The notes under the pieces are model-generated. The model worked only from the letters and a program-made list of their open reading frames with translations, was not told where the DNA came from and ran no database searches. A stretch of 21,523 bases of DNA from an uncultured Lachnospiraceae bacterium (GTDB lineage Bacteria; Bacillota; Clostridia; Lachnospirales; Lachnospiraceae). The DNA lies in NCBI GenBank assembly GCA_910585345.1, contig CAJUDS010000027.1, positions 1 through 21,523 of the forward strand, in the 5' to 3' direction. Below, piece after piece: positions 15,864-21,523 of this stretch; the stretch's first letter is position 1; the number at the start of each line of letters is the position of its first letter. The position numbers and the translations under genes were made by a program.

Positions 15864-16286
15864 ATGGTGGAAAAGGAACAGATACGGGAACTGATCCGGA
15901 CGGCAGTCAAACAGACGGCGTATTCCTATGTACCGTATTCGGGTTTTCGGGTGGGAGCTGCGCTTCTGGCGCAGAACGGCTGCGTGTATACAGGTTGTAA
16001 TATAGAAAATGCGGCATATACACCAAGCAATTGCGCAGAGCGTACGGCGTTTTTTAAGGCAGTCAGTGAAGGTGTGACGAAATTTTCGGCGATCTGCGTG
16101 GTAGGCGGTATGGATGGCGTTTTGACGGAATATGCGCCTCCCTGCGGCGTCTGCAGACAGGTAATGATGGAGTTCTGTGATCCGGAGACGTTTGCAGTCA
16201 TACTTGCAGTCAGTGAGGAGGACTATCAGGTGTTTCGGTTAGAAGAGTTGCTTCCGAAAGGATTCGGCCCTGGCAATCTGGCCTGA
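15864..16286 (+). CDS. cdd: Cytidine deaminase
   Basis: Zinc enzyme converting cytidine and deoxycytidine to uridine and deoxyuridine, which the uridine phosphorylase downstream can split. The 140-residue protein is the small homotetrameric type. The zinc ligands are Cys57 in NCAERTAFF and Cys94/Cys97 in PPCGVC, and Glu59 is the proton-shuttling residue. The VPYSGFRVGAA and GCNIENAAY substrate motifs are present. The ATG at 15864 with AGGAGG (15848-15853) 10 bases upstream is preferred; an earlier in-frame GTG at 15843 lies before that site. It is followed after 103 bases by the regulator gene, with a large hairpin between. Confidence 0.94.
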   Translation: MVEKEQIRELIRTAVKQTAYSYVPYSGFRVGAALLAQNGCVYTGCNIENAAYTPSNCAERTAFFKAVSEGVTKFSAICVVGGMDGVLTEYAPPCGVCRQVMMEFCDPETFAVILAVSEEDYQVFRLEELLPKGFGPGNLA

Positions 16287-16298
16287 GGAATGTCAAAA

Positions 16299-16358
16299 CC
16301 GCCGTGGATCAAGACAGAGCTGCTGTGCCATGTAGCTCTGTCTTGTCATATAAGGCGG
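16299..16358 (+). promoter_or_regulatory. Large nested hairpin between cdd and the regulator gene
   Basis: A perfect 12-bp stem CAAGACAGAGCT/AGCTCTGTCTTG (16310-16321 with 16334-16345), with a 12-base loop, is enclosed by CCGCC/GGCGG (16299-16303 with 16354-16358). No T-run follows, so it is not a classical terminator. It resembles in plan the thl-crt structure, and its CAGAGCTGCT part resembles the terminator after the BMP gene. It may insulate or stabilise the transcript of the downstream regulator gene. Confidence 0.55.
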
Positions 16359-16389
16359 CGGATACGGGCATCTGAACCAAGGAGGCATG

Positions 16390-17109
16390 ATGAGCGAAGC
16401 AGACACATGGATCAAAAAACTGGATACAAAAGACAGGGCGTATTTGAAGCGGTATTTTGCCAATGCCCCCTGTTGGCTTATGGACAGTTTGCGGACGGCG
16501 CAGATTCCCAAGGGAACGGCCTTTATCAGAGAAGGGGAACGGGCAGATACAATCTATGTATTGATCAGGGGCAGAGTCGTGGCAGTAGACTACCGGGTAC
16601 AGGAGATCGCATATGGATTTATTAGTTTTCATCCTGTTGAAGTGTTTGGCGCGATGGAAATTCTCATGGACACGGACCGGTATAAGACGACGCTGGAAAC
16701 GACAAAAGACAGTGTGTTTTTAAAAATATCCCGGGAGATTTTTGAAAAGTGGATCAAACAGGATATGGCCGCTTTCCAGATGCAGACATGGAAGACCTGC
16801 CGGTATTTGTTGGATGAAGTGCGTAAAGAGCGGCTTTATGTACTGATTCAGGGGGTGGAGCGGGTCTATCTCACACTGTATGAGATTTATCAAACCTATG
16901 GCAGCGCAGGGGTATGCAGCGTTTACGTCAGCCGGAAGGAATTTGCGGAAATGACAGGATTGTCGGAACGGACGATTACGAGGACACTGCGGGATCTGGA
17001 GGAGAAGGGTTACATTACAAGAGACGGATGGAATATCCTCATGACCGACAGCCAGTATGAAAGTATCAAGACATTGATTGAGGATAAAATAAGTGAGTTA
17101 GGAGAGTGA
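16390..17109 (+). CDS. Crp/Fnr-family transcriptional regulator
   Basis: Predicted DNA-binding regulator, probably of this nucleoside locus. The 239-residue protein has an N-terminal cyclic-nucleotide-binding-like beta-roll (about 35-115), a dimerisation helix (about 120-148) and a C-terminal winged helix with SRKEFAEMTGLSERTITRTLRDLEEKG (181-207; recognition helix around SERTITRTL). The usual phosphate-binding GE of cAMP receptors is GA here (FGAMEIL, 86-92), so cAMP binding is doubtful. The N-terminal cysteine cluster of oxygen-sensing Fnr is absent (only Cys28 is nearby), so it is unlikely to be an iron-sulfur sensor. AAGGAGG (16379-16385) is 4 bases before this ATG; an adjacent ATG at 16387 is only 1 base away. 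Effector unknown. Confidence 0.85.
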   Translation: MSEADTWIKKLDTKDRAYLKRYFANAPCWLMDSLRTAQIPKGTAFIREGERADTIYVLIRGRVVAVDYRVQEIAYGFISFHPVEVFGAMEILMDTDRYKTTLETTKDSVFLKISREIFEKWIKQDMAAFQMQTWKTCRYLLDEVRKERLYVLIQGVERVYLTLYEIYQTYGSAGVCSVYVSRKEFAEMTGLSERTITRTLRDLEEKGYITRDGWNILMTDSQYESIKTLIEDKISELGE

Positions 17110-17113
17110 ACAG

Positions 17114-17887
17114 ATGAACTATTCGGAAGTAGAAGGAAAGCAGTATCATCTTCAGGTTGGAGAAGGCGATGTGGGGCGGTATGTGATTCTGCCGGGAGAT
17201 CCGAAACGCTGTGCTAAAATCGCGCAGTATTTTGACGATGCGAAGCTCGTGGCGGATAACAGAGAATATGTGACATATACGGGCTTTCTGGACGGCGTAA
17301 AGGTCAGTGTCACATCGACAGGAATCGGCGGACCTTCGGCGTCTATTGCTATGGAGGAACTTGTAAAGGCCGGCGCGGACACATTTATCCGCATCGGTAC
17401 CTGCGGCGGTATGCAGCTTGCGGTAAAAAGCGGTGACGTGGTGATTGCCAGTGCAGCCGTGCGGATGGAAGGTACAAGCAAAGAGTATGCGCCGATAGAA
17501 TTTCCGGCAGTGGCGGATATCGGACTGACCAATGCGCTGATCGGTTCCGCACGTGAGCTGGCGCAAACATATCATGTGGGCGTGGTACAGTGCAAAGACG
17601 CATTTTACGGACAGCATGCTCCGGAATCTATGCCAGTGGGTTATGAACTTCTGCAGAAATGGGAAGCATGGAAACGACTCGGCTGTCTGGCATCGGAAAT
17701 GGAGTCGGCGGCATTGTTTATTGTAGCAAGCACGCTGCATGTGCGTGCGGGTTCCGTATTTTTGGTGGTAGCAAATCAGGAAAGGGAACGCGAGGGTTTC
17801 AGTAATCCGGTGGTACACGATACGGATATGGCGATCCGGGTGGCGGTAGGAGCCATCCGTAACTTAATTCGGGATGAAAAAGGATAA
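17114..17887 (+). CDS. udp: Uridine phosphorylase
   Basis: Phosphorolyses uridine (and often deoxyuridine) to uracil and (deoxy)ribose-1-phosphate. The 257-residue protein belongs to the nucleoside phosphorylase family 1. Visible motifs are LPGDPKRC (26-33, phosphate loop), TSTGIGGPSASIAMEEL (67-83), RIGTCGG (93-99) and SEMESAAL (194-201, ribose binding). The pyrimidine pocket keeps Gln167 (YGQHAPES), but the position of the uracil-binding arginine two residues on in the E. coli enzyme is Ala169; see findings. GGAG of the ribosome binding site overlaps the end of the regulator gene, 4 bases upstream. Purine nucleoside phosphorylase is less likely because a clear deoD is also present. Confidence 0.86.
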   Translation: MNYSEVEGKQYHLQVGEGDVGRYVILPGDPKRCAKIAQYFDDAKLVADNREYVTYTGFLDGVKVSVTSTGIGGPSASIAMEELVKAGADTFIRIGTCGGMQLAVKSGDVVIASAAVRMEGTSKEYAPIEFPAVADIGLTNALIGSARELAQTYHVGVVQCKDAFYGQHAPESMPVGYELLQKWEAWKRLGCLASEMESAALFIVASTLHVRAGSVFLVVANQEREREGFSNPVVHDTDMAIRVAVGAIRNLIRDEKG

Positions 17888-17915
17888 CGCTTCCAATCGG
17901 TCTGTTTGGAGCGTT
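17886..17915 (+). repeat. Hairpin after udp
   Basis: AACGCT plus CCAA (17886-17896, with one bulged T) pairs with TTGG plus AGCGTT (17906-17915). No T-run follows. It covers the udp stop codon and lies before a membrane protein gene with a weak ribosome binding site, so it may lower expression of that gene. Speculative. Confidence 0.35.
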
Positions 17916-17943
17916 AAGAAAGAAAAGGCAACGGTTAATTGAT

Positions 17944-18579
17944 ATGAAACGAATAAGGTGTACAGGAAAGAGTATTCTGGCCGCATTTACAGGCGTGTTT
18001 CTGGTAGGGACAGGCGTTGCGTTTAATAATTGCGCAGGTCTCGGAAACGATCCTGTGGGTATTGTCTATGACGGCATCCGTCAGGCGGGCGGAATGACTG
18101 GCGAACAGCTTGGTATGGCGTCCAATCTTGTCAATCTGGCATTGCTTGTCATGTTGTTTTTCGTGGCAAGACGTTATATCAGCATTGGAACCCTGGTTTA
18201 TTTTCTGCCGTACGGGTTCTGCGTGGACGCCGGAGGCTTTCTGTATCATGCACTGATACATTCGGACGGGATGGCGGTACGGATCGCAGGCAGCGTGGCC
18301 GGGTGTCTGCTGCTCTATCTGGGAGTGGCAGTTTATATCGCCGTGGATATTGGGGTGGATCCGTTTACAGGAGTCGTACTCTGGCTACGGGATGTGACGA
18401 AACGGCAATACCGGATCGTCAAAGTCCTATTTGACATTTCCATGATTGTGCTGGGGACTGTCCTGGGCGGAAGGCTGGGCGCGGTAACGATTATTACCGC
18501 ATTGACGGCAGGGCCGATGATACAGCTCTTTTCGGAGCAGATTAAAAAATTTTGGATGAGAAAAGAAAAGGAGAATTGA
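17944..18579 (+). CDS. YczE/YitT-like integral membrane protein
   Basis: A 211-residue membrane protein of unknown function that resembles the YczE/YyaS group of predicted five-helix membrane proteins. Hydrophobic segments run at about 10-28, 58-77, 80-100, 110-132 and 150-185. The conserved N-terminal signature is GVAFNNCAGLGNDPVG (24-39), and a second similar turn DIGVDPFTG (135-143) suggests an internal repeat. It sits between udp and deoD; deoD starts one base after its stop, so it is surely co-transcribed. The ribosome binding site is weak (AAAAGG ending 15 bases before the ATG), suggesting low expression. A role in moving a nucleobase or pentose product is a guess from context only. Confidence 0.75.
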   Translation: MKRIRCTGKSILAAFTGVFLVGTGVAFNNCAGLGNDPVGIVYDGIRQAGGMTGEQLGMASNLVNLALLVMLFFVARRYISIGTLVYFLPYGFCVDAGGFLYHALIHSDGMAVRIAGSVAGCLLLYLGVAVYIAVDIGVDPFTGVVLWLRDVTKRQYRIVKVLFDISMIVLGTVLGGRLGAVTIITALTAGPMIQLFSEQIKKFWMRKEKEN

Positions 18580-18580
18580 T

Positions 18581-19291
18581 ATGTCAAAAACACCAACTGC
18601 ACATAACAACGCAAACAAAGGCGATTTCGCCAAAACAGTTCTGATGCCGGGCGATCCGCTGCGGGCCAAATATATTGCGGAAACGTATTTGGAGAATCCA
18701 AGACAGGTAACGGCAGTGCGTAATATGTTCGGCTATACTGGCACCTACCATGGCAAAGAGATTTCCGTCATGGGCGCAGGAATGGGAATGCCTTCCATTG
18801 GCATTTATTCCTATGAACTGTTTCATTTTTATGATGTGGACAATATTATCCGTATTGGTTCCGCAGGAGCTCTGCAGGATCATGTGAAAGTGATGGATGT
18901 GGTGATCGGTATGGGCGCCTGCACGGATTCCAATTATGCATACCAGTTTGGTATGCCGGGAACGTTTGCGCCAATAGCGGATTATGAATTGATGAGCCGC
19001 GCCATTGCGGCGGCCAAAGAGCAGGGCACAAATGTAGTCGTGGGAAATGTGCTTTCTTCCGATGTATTTTACAATGTTAAGGAAGGTGCGAATGATCTGT
19101 GGAAGAGCATGGGTGTGCTGGCAGTGGAGATGGAAGCTGCGGCGCTATACATGAATGCGGCCAAAGCCGGGAAGAAGGCGCTGTGTATGCTGACGATTTC
19201 CGATCATATTTATACGGGAGAAGCTCTCAGCGCAGAAGAGCGTCAGGTTGGATTTGGCAAAATGATGGAAATCGCCCTGGAGATTGCATAA
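18581..19291 (+). CDS. deoD: Purine nucleoside phosphorylase (DeoD type)
   Basis: Splits purine ribo- and deoxyribonucleosides with phosphate to the free base and (deoxy)ribose-1-phosphate; hexameric in the E. coli-type family. The 236-residue length fits. Motifs include VLMPGDPLRAKYIAE (20-34), GAGMGMPSIGIYSYEL (65-80), RIGSAGAL (92-99), VEMEAAALY (ribose contact) and TISDHI with catalytic Asp208. AAAAGGAG (18566-18573) lies 7 bases before the ATG, inside the end of the preceding membrane protein gene. It acts on inosine from adenosine deaminase and on guanosine, and passes sugar phosphate to DeoB, encoded 24 bases downstream. Confidence 0.95.
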   Translation: MSKTPTAHNNANKGDFAKTVLMPGDPLRAKYIAETYLENPRQVTAVRNMFGYTGTYHGKEISVMGAGMGMPSIGIYSYELFHFYDVDNIIRIGSAGALQDHVKVMDVVIGMGACTDSNYAYQFGMPGTFAPIADYELMSRAIAAAKEQGTNVVVGNVLSSDVFYNVKEGANDLWKSMGVLAVEMEAAALYMNAAKAGKKALCMLTISDHIYTGEALSAEERQVGFGKMMEIALEIA

Positions 19292-19315
19292 GCAACTATG
19301 GAAGGAGCGATGAAG

Positions 19316-20506
19316 ATGCAGAAATATAAACGTGTATTTGTGGTAGTAATGGATTCTCTTGGTGTGGGGGCGATGGAGGATTCGCCAAAGTTCGGTGATG
19401 TCGGTGTCAATACGCTGGAACATATTTCAGAAGCGGTGGAAAGCCTGGAAATTCCAAACCTGACAAGAATGGGACTTGCCAATCTGTGTCCGCTGCGTCA
19501 GGCGCAGCCTGTGGAGAAACCGTTGGCATACTACACGAAGTTGAAAGAGAGAAGCAACGGTAAGGATACGATGACCGGACATTGGGAAATGATGGGGCTG
19601 GAAGTGACAAAACCGTTTCAAACCTTTACGGATACCGGCTTTCCGCCGGAGCTGATCAGGGAACTGGAAGAGCGTACCGGCAGAACGGTCATTGGCAATA
19701 AGAGCGCCAGCGGTACGGAGATTTTGGAAGAACTGGCGGAGGAGGAAATCGCCACCGGACATATGATTGTTTACACATCGGCAGATTCCGTGCTGCAGAT
19801 CTGCGGGAATGAAGAGACATTCGGACTTGACGAGTTGTACCGCTGCTGCGAGATTGCCCGGGATATTACGATGAAGGATGAGTGGAAAGTAGGCCGTGTG
19901 ATTGCCAGACCTTATGTGGGAAAGAAAAGAGGCGAATTTCAGCGGACGAGCAACCGACATGATTATGCGCTGAAACCATATGGCAGGACGGCGCTTGACG
20001 CATTGAAGGATGCGGGGCTGGATGTGATTTCCATCGGAAAAATCAAGGATATTTTTGATGGAGAGGGAATTACAAAGGCGCTGAAGTCAAAGAGTTCCGT
20101 GCACGGAATGGAGCAGACGATAGAGACGGCCAGAGAGGATTTTCATGGTCTTTGCTTTGTTAACCTGGTAGATTTCGATGCCTTGTGGGGGCACAGGAGA
20201 GATCCGCAGGGGTATGCGCAGGAAATAGAGAAATTTGACAGGAATCTTGGTGTGCTGCTGGATCTGCTGAAAGACGACGACCTGCTGATCCTTACCGCAG
20301 ACCATGGCAATGATCCTACGTATACGGGAACGGATCACACGAGGGAGAAGGTACCGTTTCTGGCGTATTCTCCTTCGATGCAAGGGAGCGGGGAACTGGA
20401 AGAGGCAGATACCTTTGCGGTGGTCGGCGCTACGGTGGCTGAAAATTTCGGTGTGCAGATGCCGGAAAATACGATTGGCGAATCTCTTTTGGAGATGTTG
20501 CAATAG
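19316..20506 (+). CDS. deoB: Phosphopentomutase
   Basis: Converts (deoxy)ribose-1-phosphate to (deoxy)ribose-5-phosphate, linking the phosphorylases to DeoC and the pentose phosphate pathway. The 396-residue protein is the alkaline-phosphatase-superfamily, two-manganese type. Visible residues are Asp13 in VVMDSLGVG (metal), phospho-acceptor Thr85 in KDTMTGHWE, and the C-terminal metal motif LTADHGNDPTYTGTDHTRE. The ATG at 19316 is preferred because AAGGAG (19302-19307) lies 8 bases upstream; in-frame ATGs at 19298 and 19310 are before or too close to that site. It is the last gene of the nucleoside unit and is followed by a terminator at 20578-20615. Confidence 0.95.
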   Translation: MQKYKRVFVVVMDSLGVGAMEDSPKFGDVGVNTLEHISEAVESLEIPNLTRMGLANLCPLRQAQPVEKPLAYYTKLKERSNGKDTMTGHWEMMGLEVTKPFQTFTDTGFPPELIRELEERTGRTVIGNKSASGTEILEELAEEEIATGHMIVYTSADSVLQICGNEETFGLDELYRCCEIARDITMKDEWKVGRVIARPYVGKKRGEFQRTSNRHDYALKPYGRTALDALKDAGLDVISIGKIKDIFDGEGITKALKSKSSVHGMEQTIETAREDFHGLCFVNLVDFDALWGHRRDPQGYAQEIEKFDRNLGVLLDLLKDDDLLILTADHGNDPTYTGTDHTREKVPFLAYSPSMQGSGELEEADTFAVVGATVAENFGVQMPENTIGESLLEMLQ

Positions 20507-20577
20507 CGTGGCGGGACGCTTGGGGAATTTTCTGAACCCGAATAAATTTTCTATTATATAACAAGAAAAGATCGATC

Positions 20578-20615
20578 AAAAAAGACGTATGGTCAGAAGA
20601 CCGTGCGTCTTTTTT
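20578..20615 (+). terminator. Intrinsic terminator at the end of the nucleoside unit
   Basis: AAAAAAGACG (20578-20587) pairs with CGTCTTTTTT (20606-20615), enclosing an inner GGTC-AGAA-GACC stem-loop (20591-20602). The A-run before and T-run after the stem mean it could work in both directions. It marks the boundary between the nucleoside locus and the mobile-DNA-like end of the window. Confidence 0.88.
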
Positions 20616-20702
20616 GTATGTAGAAATCCTGAGAAACGGCATTCAAAAATTTAAGGAATCTATGAACTTTCTTTTACTTTTTTAGGGATACACAGATAGG
20701 GT

Positions 20703-20732
20703 TTGATAAAGCGCATGAATGAGGGATATAAG
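20703..20732 (+). promoter_or_regulatory. Probable promoter of the recombinase genes
   Basis: TTGATA (20703-20708) and TATAAG (20727-20732) each match consensus at five of six positions and are 18 bases apart. They lie about 50 bases before the short reading frame at 20784. The bases between the terminator and this promoter (20616-20702) are A+T rich and hold nothing else I can name. Confidence 0.5.
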
Positions 20733-20783
20733 GGATCAATTTTTTTGGGAGATGCAGTACACGAATGAGAGAGGTATAAGATT

Positions 20784-20876
20784 ATGTCACGGAAAGGCGA
20801 AAACATACATAAAAGAAAAGACGGGCGTTGGGAAGCCCGTATCCTGATGTCGTATCATTTGGAGGAAACGGTATGA
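20784..20876 (+). pseudogene. Probable remnant of a tyrosine integrase N-terminus
   Basis: A 30-codon frame beginning MSRKGENIHKRKDGRWEARI. This opening resembles the N-terminal arm-type DNA-binding segment of integrases of clostridial mobile elements, which I recall as RRGENIYKRKDGRWEGRY. The likeness stops after about 20 residues and the frame ends at a TGA overlapping the resolvase start (ATGA, 20873-20876). GAGAGG (20768-20773) precedes its ATG. A 6-bp hairpin (ACGGGC/GCCCGT, 20821-20826 with 20835-20840) lies inside it. It may be a recombination scar, or a short leader peptide that couples translation to the resolvase. Family recall is from memory and unverified. Confidence 0.5.
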
Positions 20877-21481
20877 GAGAAACAAAAATTTATGGTTATG
20901 CACGAGTATCATCAAAGGACCAGAATGAGGATAGGCAGCGTATAGCATTGCATGAGATGGGCGTCCCCCCAACCAATATTTATATAGATAAACAGTCCGG
21001 CAAGGATTTTGAGCGTCCCGCATATAAGCGCATGGTACGGAAAATGAAAAGTGATGATTTGCTCTATATCAAAAGTATAGACCGTTTGGGAAGAAATTAT
21101 GAGGAAATACAGAACCAGTGGCGTATTTTAACGAAAGTAAAAGGCATTGACATCTATGTGATTGATATGCCGCTTCTGGACACAAGGCGCGGGAAGGATT
21201 TGGTGGGTACATTCCTGAGTGATATCGTGCTTCAGGTGCTGTCATTTGTGGCGGAAAACGAACGGACGAATATCAGGCAGCGACAGGCGGAGGGAATTGC
21301 GGCGGCAAAAGCGAGAGGCGTTAAGTTTGGGCGTCCAGCACTGCCATATCCTGATAATTTCCGCAGTATACACCATGACTGGAGGAAGAAAAAACTGACA
21401 CTCCGGCAGGCGGCACAAGCCTGTGGGATGCCGGTTGGCACATTTTATGGAAAGGCAAGGAAGTTTGAAAACTTCACTTAG
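20873..21481 (+). CDS. Serine site-specific recombinase (resolvase/invertase family)
   Basis: A 202-residue small serine recombinase, apparently full length. The catalytic domain begins KIYGYARVSSKDQNEDRQ, with the nucleophile at Ser13 in YARVS; it continues with IDKQSGKDFERPAYKRM, the conserved SIDRLGRNYEE segment and the long E-helix region ending AENERTNIRQRQAEGI. A C-terminal helix-turn-helix (LTLRQAAQACGMPVGTFYGKARKF) completes it. The ATG at 20873 has GGAGG (20861-20865) 7 bases upstream; the frame is open from 20828 but that extension lacks family similarity. Likely resolves or inverts DNA for a mobile element. Its host element and recombination site are not established; a perfect inverted repeat lies 16 bases after its stop. 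Confidence 0.9.
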   Translation: MRETKIYGYARVSSKDQNEDRQRIALHEMGVPPTNIYIDKQSGKDFERPAYKRMVRKMKSDDLLYIKSIDRLGRNYEEIQNQWRILTKVKGIDIYVIDMPLLDTRRGKDLVGTFLSDIVLQVLSFVAENERTNIRQRQAEGIAAAKARGVKFGRPALPYPDNFRSIHHDWRKKKLTLRQAAQACGMPVGTFYGKARKFENFT

Positions 21482-21497
21482 GATAATCGTGGGATAA

Positions 21498-21523
21498 CTT
21501 TGCAAAAGTGTACTTTTGCAAAG
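21498..21523. repeat. Perfect 12-bp inverted repeat at the window end
   Basis: CTTTGCAAAAGT (21498-21509) and ACTTTTGCAAAG (21512-21523) are exact inverted copies separated by GT. No T-run is visible before the window ends. Position right after a serine recombinase suggests a recombination or binding site, an element end, or a hairpin terminator whose T-run would lie outside. The repeat may extend past the window edge. Confidence 0.65.

Noticed and set aside
15804..15903. Very short frames (8 and 20 codons) in the deoC-cdd gap as leader peptides
   Set aside because: They have no good ribosome binding sites of their own, and the second overlaps the cdd start; chance is sufficient.
20828..20872. 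Longer start for the serine resolvase
   Set aside because: The added residues do not match the family, the codon at 20828 has no binding site, and GGAGG at 20861-20865 is ideally placed for the ATG at 20873.

Overview
The window reads as an anaerobic low-to-mid GC Firmicute, most likely a butyrate-forming member of the Lachnospiraceae (Clostridia). The evidence is strong GGAGG ribosome binding sites throughout, a clostridial thl-crt-hbd-bcd-etfB-etfA butyrate cluster, an oxygen-sensitive glycyl radical enzyme with its radical-SAM activase, and clostridial-type transport genes. Every gene I can support lies on the + strand. I found no rRNA, tRNA or CRISPR array.

Region 1 (about 175-6528) is the central butyrate pathway. 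A good sigma-A-like promoter (175-203) and a short leader with an 8-bp dyad precede thiolase, crotonase, 3-hydroxybutyryl-CoA dehydrogenase, butyryl-CoA dehydrogenase and the two electron-transfer flavoprotein subunits. Together they turn two acetyl-CoA into butyryl-CoA; the last step is probably coupled to ferredoxin reduction by electron bifurcation. A long hairpin with a T-tract (6473-6528) ends the unit. A large nested hairpin lies between thl and crt.

Region 2 (about 6529-20615) is a nucleoside uptake and breakdown locus: adenosine deaminase, a BMP-type nucleoside-binding lipoprotein with its own terminator, then a long unit beginning at a TATAAT promoter. That unit holds a YjjI-type glycyl radical enzyme, its activase YjjW, the ABC transporter ATPase and two permeases that match the lipoprotein, deoxyribose-phosphate aldolase (deoC), cytidine deaminase (cdd), a Crp/Fnr-type regulator, uridine phosphorylase (udp), a YczE/YitT-like membrane protein, purine nucleoside phosphorylase (deoD) and phosphopentomutase (deoB). 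A terminator follows at 20578-20615. The pathway is import, deamination, phosphorolysis to (deoxy)ribose-1-phosphate, isomerisation to the 5-phosphate, and aldol cleavage of deoxyribose-5-phosphate to acetaldehyde plus glyceraldehyde-3-phosphate. The least understood parts are the YjjI/YjjW pair, the membrane protein and the regulator.

Region 3 (20616-21523) looks like mobile DNA: a plausible promoter, a 30-codon remnant resembling the N-terminus of a tyrosine integrase, a full-length serine resolvase overlapping it by four bases, and a perfect 12-bp inverted repeat at the very end of the window.

The best candidate for undescribed biology is the YjjI/YjjW glycyl radical system inside a nucleoside catabolic operon. 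As I recall, the same pair sits beside deoCABD in Escherichia coli, so its link to (deoxy)nucleoside metabolism recurs in distant bacteria while its reaction is, to my knowledge, unknown.
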